From JAAZGD01 sp034003765 (lineage in GTDB: Bacteria; Bacillota; Clostridia; Peptostreptococcales; Anaerovoracaceae), in contig JAVEXZ010000005.1 of NCBI GenBank assembly GCA_034003765.1, positions 37,799-101,798 on the forward strand: a DNA stretch of 64,000 bases, read 5' to 3'. The translations under genes and the position numbers were made by a program. Shown here in pieces: positions 33,996-42,899 of the stretch. The first letter of the stretch is position 1. Each line of letters opens with the position of its first letter. The notes beneath the pieces are model-generated. The model saw only the letters and a list, made by a program, of their open reading frames with translations, was not told the origin of the DNA and ran no database searches.

Positions 33996-34770
33996 TCTAT
34001 ATGAAAAATACATTAAAACAGAATCACTACCCACACTTTTTTGTCCAGGATGCGGAAACGGCATCATTCAAATGGCAACTATCAGAGCTATTGAAGCAAT
34101 GGGAATAGCCAAGGACATCGCTTGTGTTTCTGGAATTGGATGTTCATCTTGGATACCTTGTTACTTTAAGTTGGATGTTATGCACACCATGCATGGAAGA
34201 GCAATTCCCTTTGCCACAGGATTAAAGATGGCCCAACCTGACAAAAAAATTGTGGTATTTACAGGAGACGGCGACTGCCTTGCAATTGGAGGCAACCATT
34301 TTCTCCATGCCTGTTCTAGAAATATTGACCTAACAATAGTAATGGTTAACAATTATATATATGGAATGACAGGGGGGCAAAAATCTCCTGCAACACCCCT
34401 AAATGCCGTAACAAAAACATCTCCCTTTGGCTGTATAGATGATCCTATCGATGGTTGCCTTTTGGCCCAAACTATGGGTGCAAGTTACGTTGCCAGATGG
34501 ACAACGGCCCACCCAGTACAACTTGAAAAAGCTATCCGAGAAGGCATAGAAAATAAAGGCCTTAGCTATATAGAAGTCTTAAGTCAGTGCCCAGTTCAGG
34601 CAGGTAAAAGTGTCTATGGAGAAAAAGACCCTGCAGCTATAATGAAGATGTACAAAAAAGCCGAAAAAGAAGGAACTGTAAATATTGGACTTTTCAAGCA
34701 TGACGACCAAAGAAAAGATTATCTGACAAGGGTCAATGAATGCTTGGTGGAAAAGGGAATGGAGGTATAG
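33988..34770 (+). CDS. korB: 2-oxoacid:ferredoxin oxidoreductase, beta subunit (TPP-binding)
   Basis: The beta subunit carries thiamine diphosphate. It has LPTLFCPGCGNGIIQMATIRA near the N-terminus, the TPP/Mg motif VFTGDGDCLAIGGNHFLHAC, and VNNYIYGMTGGQKSPATPL. Its start overlaps the korA end; ATG 33988 sits nine bases after GGAGG, and ATG 33982 is an alternative. The length is about 260 residues, normal for KorB/VorA. korD follows directly. Confidence 0.93.
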   Translation: MNSLYEKYIKTESLPTLFCPGCGNGIIQMATIRAIEAMGIAKDIACVSGIGCSSWIPCYFKLDVMHTMHGRAIPFATGLKMAQPDKKIVVFTGDGDCLAIGGNHFLHACSRNIDLTIVMVNNYIYGMTGGQKSPATPLNAVTKTSPFGCIDDPIDGCLLAQTMGASYVARWTTAHPVQLEKAIREGIENKGLSYIEVLSQCPVQAGKSVYGEKDPAAIMKMYKKAEKEGTVNIGLFKHDDQRKDYLTRVNECLVEKGMEV

Positions 34771-34771
34771 A

Positions 34772-34999
34772 ATGGCCTTTATAAGTGTGGATAGAAAGTG
34801 CTGTAAAGGCTGTGATATATGTTACTCTATTTGTCCAAAGAAAATTTTTGTTGCATCAAAAACCAGAAATCAATATGGAACAAATATGCCGGAAATTACC
34901 AATCCTGAAGATTGTATTTACTGTGGACTTTGCGAAAGAATGTGCCCAGATGGGGCCATTAATGTGATGAAAGAAGAGGGGAAACGTGATGAGGATTAA
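34772..34999 (+). CDS. korD: 2-oxoacid:ferredoxin oxidoreductase, delta (ferredoxin) subunit
   Basis: The 75-residue protein holds two 4Fe-4S motifs, CKGCDICYSICP and CIYCGLCERMCP, and carries electrons from the TPP site to soluble ferredoxin. ATG 34772 has GGAGGTATAG upstream; an earlier ATG lies inside korB without a ribosome site. Its end overlaps korC. Confidence 0.94.
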   Translation: MAFISVDRKCCKGCDICYSICPKKIFVASKTRNQYGTNMPEITNPEDCIYCGLCERMCPDGAINVMKEEGKRDED

Positions 35000-35546
35000 T
35001 GTGCGTTTTGCAGGAGCAGGAGGACAGGGAGTAATTCTTAGCTCGGTACTACTTGCAAAGGCCTATGGTCTTGGTGAAAATTACAACATTTCTCAAACAC
35101 AAAGCTATGGTCCTGAGGCAAGAGGCGGTGCATGCAAGGCAGAGGTGGTTATTTCTGATGAAAATATTGACTATATGAAAGTAGACCAAGCCGATGTTTT
35201 TATTGCCTTCAACCAGGTAGGCTATGAAAAGTACAAAGAAACTGTAAAGAAAAATGCAATGGTACTAGTTAATAGTACTCTGGTGGAGGGAGATTGGGAC
35301 AAAGTTGGAGGAAAGGTTTATGGAATTCCCGCAACTGAAATGGCTGAAGAAATGGAAAAACCCTTTGTTGTAAATATGGTAATGCTAGGGGCTCTTACAA
35401 AACTTTTACCCAAGCTTCATTATCCTAAAGTTGAAGCAGAAATAATGGGTGGTTTTTCTGCTTCAATAGCTGGGCCCAATTTAGAAGCCTACGAAAAAGG
35501 CTACAGGTATATGGAGCAAGAGTTGGTAAATAGAACCGAGAGTTAG
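34989..35546 (+). CDS. korC: 2-oxoacid:ferredoxin oxidoreductase, gamma subunit
   Basis: This is the POR/KOR gamma domain, 185 residues starting MRINVRFAGAGGQGVILSSV, the glycine-rich CoA-region signature. The segment QTQSYGPEARGGACKAEVVIS is also diagnostic. It overlaps korD by 11 bases and completes an alpha-beta-delta-gamma operon. The gap that follows (35547-35835) is A-rich and holds only a hairpin. Confidence 0.94.
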   Translation: MRINVRFAGAGGQGVILSSVLLAKAYGLGENYNISQTQSYGPEARGGACKAEVVISDENIDYMKVDQADVFIAFNQVGYEKYKETVKKNAMVLVNSTLVEGDWDKVGGKVYGIPATEMAEEMEKPFVVNMVMLGALTKLLPKLHYPKVEAEIMGGFSASIAGPNLEAYEKGYRYMEQELVNRTES

Positions 35547-35741
35547 TAAATCTCAAAATAAAGACTCCCAAAGCAGAAAACAGATATAAAAGAGAAGAAA
35601 ACACCTCCAGAAAAACAGAAAAATTGTCCAAAAAAGAAGCAAAAAACAAGTCACGCCAATAGGAACAAATCCTACAAAAATTTAATGCCGAAAATGGAAA
35701 AACCTAAATAACAATACATCAAATACCACTAGGTTTTCAAA

Positions 35742-35776
35742 AGAACCGTCAAAGGGACTATTAATTTGGCGGTTCT
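35742..35776 (+). terminator. Hairpin after the kor operon
   Basis: AGAACCGTCA pairs with TGGCGGTTCT (one G-T pair) across a loop of 15 bases. The arms match those of the hairpin after the hut operon, so this is a repeated terminator-like element of the genome. It lacks a clean T run. Confidence 0.5.
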
Positions 35777-35835
35777 TCACATAAACAACAAGAAAGCCTT
35801 GTATAGTAGTGTTATCGAACTTAGGAGGAATTAGG

Positions 35836-36294
35836 ATGAAAAACGTAAGCAAGTATAAATTGGGATTTGTGTTGATGGTAATGCTTATCCTTTTAAGTGT
35901 TAGCAGTTGCGAAAAACCCGAAGAAGCCAATGCTGAAGTATATGATAACACCGCTGAAGCAAATTGGGTGCTATTGACAATTAACTACCCAGAAGAATCT
36001 GGAATACAAGATCTTGTTGACTATAAGGTATATAGCCTCAATAGCCAAATGACACCTATGAACATCTTGCAGTCCTATGGCGAGACCAACTGCATTCCTG
36101 TAGTCATTAGCGAAGGTAGCCCGGGATACGTTCAGGGTATTGGTGGAGTATTTGAAAACGATTATAACAATCCATCTGGCTGGGTCTATACTGTTAACGA
36201 TGAGCAGATAATGGAAGCCGCTTCAGACTATAAACTCACAAGCGAAGATAAGGTTATATGGTCCTACATAACTTATTCAGAAGCAAGCTTTTAA
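35836..36294 (+). CDS. DUF4430 lipoprotein
   Basis: The 152-residue protein starts at ATG 35836 after GGAGGAATTAGG. Its signal peptide (KYKLGFVLMVMLILLSVSSC) ends in a lipobox, so it is anchored outside the membrane. The mature part reads WVLLTINYPEESG...MTPMNILQSYG...YVQGIGGVFEN and NNPSGWVYTVNDEQ. This is the DUF4430/transcobalamin-C-terminal-like beta fold found in cobalamin-binding and S-layer-associated proteins. One domain only is present; the ligand is unknown. Confidence 0.85.
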   Translation: MKNVSKYKLGFVLMVMLILLSVSSCEKPEEANAEVYDNTAEANWVLLTINYPEESGIQDLVDYKVYSLNSQMTPMNILQSYGETNCIPVVISEGSPGYVQGIGGVFENDYNNPSGWVYTVNDEQIMEAASDYKLTSEDKVIWSYITYSEASF

Positions 36295-36348
36295 TAGTTT
36301 CCCAATCGACATACAACCAACACAGACTTATCACATTAGGGGGATAAT

Positions 36349-36402
36349 ATGAAGGTGGTAAAGGCAAGCAAGACTTTATCAATAACTTTCCTTCTTTTAT
36401 AA
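36349..36402 (+). pseudogene. Possible remnant: 17-codon signal-peptide-like frame
   Basis: AGGGGGATAAT-ATG opens MKVVKASKTLSITFLLL and then stops. It reads like the first half of a signal peptide with a good ribosome site, and a strong terminator stands 15 bases on. A deletion that removed the body of a secreted-protein gene would leave this. It could also be a leader or chance. Confidence 0.3.
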
Positions 36403-36416
36403 GATACACACTTAGG

Positions 36417-36449
36417 AAAAACCTCGGGATTCGGGACCCAGAGGTTTTT
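36417..36449 (+). terminator. Rho-independent terminator
   Basis: AAAAACCTC pairs with GAGGTTTTT around a 15-base loop that itself contains GGG/CCC, followed by TC. It closes the DUF4430 lipoprotein transcript. Confidence 0.8.
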
Positions 36450-36503
36450 TCTTGCTTTTGATGTTTTTCTTATTGATAAGATGGTGCATTTCCAATGGTA
36501 AAA

Positions 36504-36512
36504 TGATATAAT
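36504..36512 (+). promoter_or_regulatory. Extended -10 element upstream of the amidohydrolase-like gene
   Basis: TGATATAAT, a perfect extended -10, lies 73 bases before the start codon. No good -35 is visible at 16-18 bases. Confidence 0.4.
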
Positions 36513-36584
36513 TTTGCCGTAGAGTATTAGGACGAGATAAGGATATTAACAATATATAAGGATATTAATAATAGGAGGTCCCAA

Positions 36585-38045
36585 ATGGCATTTGGCTTAT
36601 TTAAGAAAAACGAAGCGGCTGACCTTATTTTAATTAACGGAACCATAAGGACCTTGCTTGTAGATGATCCAGAGGTTCAATCATTGGCTGTGAGAGATGG
36701 TAAAATTGTGGCAATGGGGAATCAAGAGGAAATTCTTGCAGACCTTGAAGATGACCAAACAGAACTTATTGATTTAGAAGGTGGAGTGGCCCTTCCTGGT
36801 TTCATACTAATGCGAGAAAATCTAGTTATGGACTGTTTTCAAGGCCTTTGTTACTTCATAGATGAATCTTGGAATTTAGAGACACTCAAGGAATCACTAA
36901 AAGAAGAACTAAAAAAGAGAGACCATATCTTTGGTTATGGATATCACCCAAGAGTTGTTTCCGATTTAGGGCCAGAGGAGATGAGGGCTGTATTAGACGA
37001 TGTTACTACAGAAAAGCCCTTGGTTCTTCTTTCCTCGGGAGGTTTTCAGGTGTGGCTTAATTCATTTGCCTTAGAACAGGTAAAGGCAGTAGCTGAAGAA
37101 GAAGGGGTTGCTCAAATAACCTTGCCATACATAGTAGGGGTCTTAGAGCTTTTAGACTTTGAAAGTCTGCAAGAGAAAATCTTAGACCAAGCTAAACATT
37201 ATTGTCAGGAAGGGGTAACTAGCCTATTTGACCTGGGAACTCCTGATTACTTTCAAAGCCTATACCAAGAGGCCCTAGTGGGGTTTTATCAAGAAGGGTT
37301 TTTGAAACAAAGATTTTATGGGTCCCTCCTAATTAATAGAGAGGTAGATCCCAACGGTCTGGCTCAAAAATTAATGCAGAATAGAACCCTTTGTGCAGAG
37401 CTTGAAGGCTTCATTAACTTTAACCTGCTTCACCTTTTAGTGAAAGAAGATAAAGAGCCTGGCCTTGGGTTATCAAAAGAGGGACTTCATGACCTGGTAA
37501 TTGCTGCATCTGAGAGGGATTTTGACCTTTATGTAGAAACCCTTGGCTCAGAATCTCTTAGGCAAACCCTAGAGGTTTTTGATGAAGTTAGAGGATCTGG
37601 CTATCGAAAGAATATCTTAATGCTGGCAACAGAAGAAACAATTACTGATGGGATGAGGGATGAATTCATTTCACTAGAAGACACTCATGTGCACAATAAA
37701 GAAAAGACAGAATTTGATAAAAAGAAAACTATGGATACATATAGAGACGCTAAATCCATGGAGGAATATACAGATAAGATGAACATAGAAGGGGGGATTC
37801 TTCTAGGTGAGGAAGATAAATTGGGCCCTCTTGACCTTGGCCACTATGGAGACTTTGCTATATTTGATGGAGATCCTTTCCAAGGAAATGCTAATGTGGT
37901 TATGACTATTTTAGGTGGGCAAGTAGTTTATGACCAGGAAGAGGACAAGAACTCTAATTGGTATATTGACTACCAAAGAACCCACTTAGGTGAAGATGGC
38001 TTGGGAGACTTTCAAGAGATGGAAGACTATGAGGACGAGGAATAA
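36585..38045 (+). CDS. Amidohydrolase-like protein lacking metal-binding residues
   Basis: The 486-residue protein has the composite beta-sandwich start of YtcJ-type amidohydrolases (DLILINGTIRTLLVDDPEVQ, LAVRDGKIVAMG, IDLEGGVALPGF) and the matching end (LGHYGDFAIFDGDPF...VMTILGGQVVYD). However, the strand that should read PGFxDxHxHL is PGFILMRENL, the later His-Ala-Ile-Gly-Asp site is ETLGSES, and the Arg-Ile-Glu-His strand is RKNILML. All expected metal ligands therefore appear lost, so hydrolysis is unlikely. The frame is long and intact, with good AGGAGG, which argues for a retained non-catalytic role. Its acidic C-terminus is copied in the repeat that follows. Confidence 0.8.
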   Translation: MAFGLFKKNEAADLILINGTIRTLLVDDPEVQSLAVRDGKIVAMGNQEEILADLEDDQTELIDLEGGVALPGFILMRENLVMDCFQGLCYFIDESWNLETLKESLKEELKKRDHIFGYGYHPRVVSDLGPEEMRAVLDDVTTEKPLVLLSSGGFQVWLNSFALEQVKAVAEEEGVAQITLPYIVGVLELLDFESLQEKILDQAKHYCQEGVTSLFDLGTPDYFQSLYQEALVGFYQEGFLKQRFYGSLLINREVDPNGLAQKLMQNRTLCAELEGFINFNLLHLLVKEDKEPGLGLSKEGLHDLVIAASERDFDLYVETLGSESLRQTLEVFDEVRGSGYRKNILMLATEETITDGMRDEFISLEDTHVHNKEKTEFDKKKTMDTYRDAKSMEEYTDKMNIEGGILLGEEDKLGPLDLGHYGDFAIFDGDPFQGNANVVMTILGGQVVYDQEEDKNSNWYIDYQRTHLGEDGLGDFQEMEDYEDEE

Positions 38046-38210
38046 GATATAGATTAAACGAGGCCTTAATGTGAAGATGACTTGGGAGATTTTCAAGAGA
38101 TGGAAGACTATGAGGACGAGGAATAAGATATAGATTAAACGAGGCCTTAATGTTAAGATGACTTGGGAGATTTTGAAGATATAGAATACTATGAGGTTGA
38201 GGAATAAGAT
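37990..38210. repeat. 81-bp tandem repeat spanning the end of the amidohydrolase-like gene and the alr leader
   Basis: Units start at 37990, 38071 and 38152, exactly 81 bases (27 codons) apart. The first unit includes the last 18 codons and stop of the gene; the second keeps the same frame nearly unchanged; the third is diverged and runs into the alr start codon, supplying its GAGGTTGAGGA ribosome site. Confidence 0.95.
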
Positions 38211-39356
38211 ATGCAAAAAATGATAAATCGGGGAGCCTGGGCAGAGATCAGCCTTGCTAGCTTAAGCCACAACATCCAGCAAATCAAGGGACTGCTTAAT
38301 GATGACCAGGAAATAGTGGGAATTATTAAGGCAGACGCCTATGGTCACGGGGCTATAAGGGTAGCGGAAACACTAGTGGAAAATGGACTAGATTTTTTTG
38401 GTGTAGCCACTCTTAAAGAAGCTGTAGAATTAAGAGAGGGTGGAATAGACAATAGGATAATGATTTTGGGTTTAACTCAGAGCAAGGATTGGGATATAGT
38501 TCTAGACTACCAACTGATATCGGTTTTATGCGATTTGGATAATGGGAAGGCACTTTCTGACATGGCCGTGAAAAGAGGGAAGGAAGCAGAAATATTTATA
38601 GCCCTTGATACCGGCATGGGGAGGATAGGATATCTTGTAGAAGAAGATGCTGATCGGGCTCAGGCAATTGGAGAGATCCTAGAAATTAAAAAACTGCCGG
38701 GAATAAAAGTCCAAGGCCTCTTTTCTCATATGTCTAGTGCTGATGCAAGGGATAAAACATTTTCCCACAAACAGGAAAGTCTTTTTTTGACCTTTGAACA
38801 AGCCTGCAAGGAGGCGGGGCTTTCATTTCCTAGGAAAACCCTAGCAAACAGTGCTTCAACAATGGAAATTCCATCGGTCTATTACGATATGGTTAGGCCA
38901 GGAATTATTCTCTACGGATGCTACCCTTCAGAAGAAGTTAACAAGAAGATCATCGATTTAGAACCAGTAATGTCTATAAAAGCAAATATCATCCAATTAA
39001 AAGAAGTGGGGCCAGGATTTTCTGTTGGATATGGAAGAAAATTCATAACCGAAAGAAGGAGTAAAATTGCCACCCTCCCATTAGGCTATGCAGACGGGCT
39101 TCCAAGACCCTACTCTCAAGTTGGAAAAGTAATAGTCCGAGGACAATTTGCCCCTATAGCTGGTAATATTTGTATGGACCAGTGTATGGTGGACGTGACT
39201 GATATTCCAGATGTAGCCCTGGGAGATGAAGTTGTTGTCATGGGAAAGCAAGGTAACCTATCAATTACAGCTCATGACATAGGCGAAGCTACTGGAACAA
39301 TAAATTACGAAATTGTATGTGCCTTTGGCCAGCGTCTGGAAAAGCTGTATATCTAG
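38211..39356 (+). CDS. alr: Alanine racemase
   Basis: Alr makes D-alanine for peptidoglycan with pyridoxal phosphate. The 381 residues start MQKMINRGAWAEISLASLSH. The PLP lysine lies in IIKADAYGHGA (about residue 40) and the catalytic tyrosine in FSVGYGRKF. RPGIILYG and GNICMDQCMVDVTD are also conserved. The ribosome site lies in the last unit of the 81-bp repeat. Confidence 0.97.
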   Translation: MQKMINRGAWAEISLASLSHNIQQIKGLLNDDQEIVGIIKADAYGHGAIRVAETLVENGLDFFGVATLKEAVELREGGIDNRIMILGLTQSKDWDIVLDYQLISVLCDLDNGKALSDMAVKRGKEAEIFIALDTGMGRIGYLVEEDADRAQAIGEILEIKKLPGIKVQGLFSHMSSADARDKTFSHKQESLFLTFEQACKEAGLSFPRKTLANSASTMEIPSVYYDMVRPGIILYGCYPSEEVNKKIIDLEPVMSIKANIIQLKEVGPGFSVGYGRKFITERRSKIATLPLGYADGLPRPYSQVGKVIVRGQFAPIAGNICMDQCMVDVTDIPDVALGDEVVVMGKQGNLSITAHDIGEATGTINYEIVCAFGQRLEKLYI

Positions 39357-39447
39357 TGAAAAAAAACTTAAAAGGGATATCATCGTCATTTACTGCCGCG
39401 GCTGGAGAAAATGTAACTACTAGAGAAAATAGGGTGGAACAAATTTA

Positions 39448-40362
39448 ATGGAAGAACAAAAAAAGAAAAGACTGGTAGGGTTTGCACTGATATTAACAGC
39501 AAGCTTATTAAACGGTGTAATTCCCTCCTTTACCCAAAAAATTCTTGCATTGGGCCTATCTTTGGAAACTATATTAACCTCAAGGTACCTAATGGGTGCT
39601 GCCTTAATCTGGATTTATATATTTGCAAAAGGGAAAACTTTCCGGGTGGAGAAATCCAACATTGCCTACATGCTTGCCCTGGGCTTTATGCTATTTGTCT
39701 GTACCAGCAGTTTGGGAGAAAGTTATAAATACCTACCCGGCGCTGTAGCTGTAATTATAGGGTTTTCCTATGTGGTTATAGTAGTAGTAATAGAGATACT
39801 AGTAGGAAGAGAAAAAGTAGAAACAAAGCGGGTTTTCTGCTTGCTTTTAGCGGTGGCAGGCCTTGGGATTGTAATTTGGCCCATGGGGGATATGCCACAC
39901 TTAAGAGCTCTGGGGATCTTGTTTGCTCTACTGGGTGCCTTCTTTTATGCAATGCAGACCCTGGGAATTGGGAGCAAAAGGATGAAAGATATACAGGCAG
40001 AAGTAATAACAGGCTATATGAATCTCTTTATATTTGGAGCTAACCTCGCCCGTTGTTTGCTGGCAGGGAAACCTGTTTTTCCAGATACAATGGAACAATG
40101 GGGATGGATTTTTGTAATTGGAGCGGGGTCAGCCTTTATAGCACCCCTATTCTTCTGCATGGCTGTGAAGAAACTCGGCGGTAGCGATACAGCACTAACC
40201 AATACCACAGAGCCAGTTTTTGCATATTTTGCAGGTATCCTTATTATGGGGGATAAACTTTCATGGAATGCTACCCTAGGTGGAATATTGGTAGTAAGTT
40301 CTGTGTTCTTATTAAATCTACCTAAGAGAAAGAAAAAGGATCTTCGTCTATTCCAATGGTAA
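39448..40362 (+). CDS. EamA/DMT-family transporter
   Basis: The 304-residue protein has about ten hydrophobic segments in two halves, as in drug/metabolite transporters. The first half starts KKRLVGFALILTASLLNGVIP and has ETILTSRYLMGAALIWIY; the second carries the PVFAYFAGILIMGDKLSWNA segment typical of the EamA repeat. It probably exports a metabolite or amino acid. It lies alone between alr and an acyltransferase gene, with AGGGTGG upstream. Confidence 0.9.
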   Translation: MEEQKKKRLVGFALILTASLLNGVIPSFTQKILALGLSLETILTSRYLMGAALIWIYIFAKGKTFRVEKSNIAYMLALGFMLFVCTSSLGESYKYLPGAVAVIIGFSYVVIVVVIEILVGREKVETKRVFCLLLAVAGLGIVIWPMGDMPHLRALGILFALLGAFFYAMQTLGIGSKRMKDIQAEVITGYMNLFIFGANLARCLLAGKPVFPDTMEQWGWIFVIGAGSAFIAPLFFCMAVKKLGGSDTALTNTTEPVFAYFAGILIMGDKLSWNATLGGILVVSSVFLLNLPKRKKKDLRLFQW

Positions 40363-40464
40363 TATGCCGCCACAGGTTATAACCCAATATTTAGAAGCAC
40401 CAACAAAACAGTTAGAAAGTAATAATAACAAGATATATAAGATTTTGTGTAAAAGGAGAAATAG

Positions 40465-41607
40465 GTGAAAAAAGACTTAAGTACTAACAGCCAAGAGGGG
40501 GGGACAACAGGGAATGAAGGAAAAATTCCCTCAAGCGACTTTAGCAATGAGAGAATATCCTCTGAGGCACCTATGATAAAAATCAAAGAGCGGAATTATT
40601 TGATTGATAACTTAAAGGGAATCATGATTTGGGTTGTAGTTTGTACCCACTATCTTCATGCAGCTAAGGGTTTTACTACTGATAGTTTAGCTGGAGCAAC
40701 TTACCTGACTATGATTTCATGTGACATGATAATATTTATATTTGCTTCAGGATACTTCTCCAAAAATGTAGATAAGAGTAGAAAAAAATCTTTTAGAACA
40801 TTCCTCTATCCCTATATTCTACTTTCCATTTTAATGTATGGAGTCAGATATTTAATATACGGCAATGCTAACTTAGATTTTATGCTCCCATCTTTGGCCC
40901 TATGGTTTATGATAGTTCTTTTTTTCTATCGTTTTTTACTAAAAGATATGGTACGACTGGGGAAATTTCTTCTTCCCCTGACCTTTGTGGTTTCAGTTGT
41001 GGCTGGATTTGTTCCCCAACTAGACAGCACCCTTGCCTTGGGAAGGGCTTTTGGTTTCCTACCCTTTTTCATCCTAGGCTATTTATTTACAGCAGACCAT
41101 ATAGCAAAGATAAGAAGCATTCCTAAATGGATTGGTTGGATTGGGTTTATAGCTCTTTTAACTTACTCATTTATAATGGCATTTAATAAGGTTTTACCTA
41201 TGTCCACATGGTACCTAAAAATGCCTTATAGCTACTTAGGTTTTGACCCTTTAGAAGGAGCCCTAATTAGATCGGGCTTACTGGCAAGTGGTGTTCTTTG
41301 GCTGGTGGTGTTCTTGATAATAGTTCCAGATAAAAAAACTTGGTATACAAAGTTTGGGGTTAATTCAATGTCAGTGTATGCTCTTCACCTAACCTTAAGG
41401 CACCTTTTAGTTAAGATGGATACAGACTTTGGCGGTGGAGTATTTGCTACACTAGTACCTTTAGTTCTTGCACTTATAACTACTTGGGTACTTTCAAGTG
41501 AACCAGTCTCCCGAACCTTCAATCTTTTTATGGACAGTGTATACGCAGTGATTACTTATCCTGTTAAGCGTGCAAAGGGTTTGTTGGCCTTGGATACTCC
41601 AAAATAA
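40465..41607 (+). CDS. Acyltransferase-3 family membrane protein
   Basis: The 380-residue protein starts at GTG after AAAGGAGAAATAG. A polar N-terminal tail of about 40 residues leads to NYLIDNLKGIMIWVVVCTHYLH, the family motif whose histidine is catalytic. About ten membrane spans follow (for example FIFASGYFSKNVDK and SVYALHLTLRHLLVK). Such proteins O-acylate cell-surface sugars or peptidoglycan. The target is unknown. It converges with the D,D-carboxypeptidase gene, leaving only nine bases between them. Confidence 0.88.
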   Translation: MKKDLSTNSQEGGTTGNEGKIPSSDFSNERISSEAPMIKIKERNYLIDNLKGIMIWVVVCTHYLHAAKGFTTDSLAGATYLTMISCDMIIFIFASGYFSKNVDKSRKKSFRTFLYPYILLSILMYGVRYLIYGNANLDFMLPSLALWFMIVLFFYRFLLKDMVRLGKFLLPLTFVVSVVAGFVPQLDSTLALGRAFGFLPFFILGYLFTADHIAKIRSIPKWIGWIGFIALLTYSFIMAFNKVLPMSTWYLKMPYSYLGFDPLEGALIRSGLLASGVLWLVVFLIIVPDKKTWYTKFGVNSMSVYALHLTLRHLLVKMDTDFGGGVFATLVPLVLALITTWVLSSEPVSRTFNLFMDSVYAVITYPVKRAKGLLALDTPK

Positions 41608-41616
41608 TTTGATTGG

Positions 41617-42381
41617 TTAGGCTCCAAGGCTTGGTAAAGCACCAAAGGTGTCCTCTTTCCATTTAATCGAATCCAGATACTCTTCTAAGGAAAGATCTTT
41701 CTTGTAGATAACTTTTGCTGCACATGGTCCCACATATCTAAGGTGCCAAGGCTCATAGGTATATTTTGTAATATGAGTTTTATTTTCTGGATATCTTACA
41801 ATGAAACCATACTTCCATGAGTTTTCTTTGACCCATTTGCCTTCTGGCAACTCTCCAAACTTTTTAAGGAGAGCGTAATTTGCTCCCTTACTGCTTATAT
41901 CTATAGCAAGTCCAGTTTGATGTTCACTCATTCCAGGAGGCGCGCTAAAAGTTTCTGTTTTTTCTCTACCGTATCTCTTAACATAGCCGTAAAATATCTG
42001 TTTTTGAGTATTATATGACCGATAACCGGATCTTGTAAAAAGACTGTGTCCTGCTTTTTTAGCATCTTTGAACATGGCTTCTAAAGCACTTGCTGCCACA
42101 TCTCTTAGTTGATCTTTTCCCCTAACGCTGGGAAGGTTGACGACCCGTAAATCCTCAGGAACATAATCTGCTGGAAGAGAGTTTGATTTATTAACCAAAA
42201 CCAAAATACTACCAGGATCTTCTACCTCACTTACTGTAGGACTTGCCGTGGCACCTGCCGTAGAACTTGCAGTGGCACCTGCCGTAAGTGCAGTTGCATC
42301 AGAAGAATAGGCCCAAGGATATAGAGTTGCCATTAGGAAAAACATAATTAAAATGGATAAAAATTTCTGGCCTATATTCAT
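41617..42381 (-). CDS. Secreted D-alanyl-D-alanine carboxypeptidase (VanY/LdcB family)
   Basis: The 254-residue protein has an N-terminal membrane/signal segment (MNIGQKFLSILIMFFLMATL) and an ATASSTAGATASPT low-complexity spacer. The M15 peptidase domain follows: SGYRSYNTQKQIFYGY, the zinc motif SEHQTGLAIDIS, and EPWHLRYVG. It trims D-alanine from peptidoglycan stems outside the cell. AGGGTGGG precedes the ATG. It faces the acyltransferase gene tail to tail. Confidence 0.92.
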   Translation of the reverse strand: MNIGQKFLSILIMFFLMATLYPWAYSSDATALTAGATASSTAGATASPTVSEVEDPGSILVLVNKSNSLPADYVPEDLRVVNLPSVRGKDQLRDVAASALEAMFKDAKKAGHSLFTRSGYRSYNTQKQIFYGYVKRYGREKTETFSAPPGMSEHQTGLAIDISSKGANYALLKKFGELPEGKWVKENSWKYGFIVRYPENKTHITKYTYEPWHLRYVGPCAAKVIYKKDLSLEEYLDSIKWKEDTFGALPSLGA

Positions 42382-42820
42382 GTATTCCCACCCTATCTTA
42401 TAGTTTTTTTCTCACACATATTCAAACATTACACACTATCTTGTAGTCCTCAATTATAGCGGGTATTATCAAATGAGAGAATTAATGGTCTGATATTGGG
42501 AATATGCCTAGAGGGGTTTGCATATGATCCCCTATAAATGAGACATAACCTTATGACTTATTATAGCAAAAAAACTTCGTAATTCCCCTACTTGAAATGA
42601 TATTCTAATTATAATTTCATCCACAGATTATTAAGGATAGTAGATCTTAGAAAACAATTAACTAGGGATACAAGTCATTAGTGAAACCAGTCATTAGGGA
42701 TACCATTGTTAGGGAAGGCGGTCATTAGAAATATGAAAAGCGGATCTTATCTTAGTAAGTAAAAGCCCCTGCTTTAGCTATGGAGAGTGTTTATGCTTTA
42801 GCTATGTGGAGTGTCGATGG
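42382..42820. other. Intergenic region with short degenerate repeats, no gene seen
   Basis: This gap between divergent genes has no supported reading frame. It contains a small hairpin (AGGGG...CCCCT, 42512-42533), several spaced copies of AGTCATTAG/GGTCATTAG (about 42673-42729), and two copies of TGCTTTAGCTATG followed by GAGTGT about 23 bases apart (42771-42815). Confidence 0.6.
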
Positions 42821-42849
42821 TTTACATTCAATCTAGTAGCTGATATACT
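42821..42849 (+). promoter_or_regulatory. Promoter of the 42.9-kb lipoprotein gene
   Basis: TTTACA, a 17-base spacer and TATACT, each five of six consensus bases, lie 50 bases upstream of the start codon. Confidence 0.65.
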
Positions 42850-42899
42850 TTAGTTATAAAATGAACCAATTAAATAGAGATTAGGAGGTCGGAAAAGTG

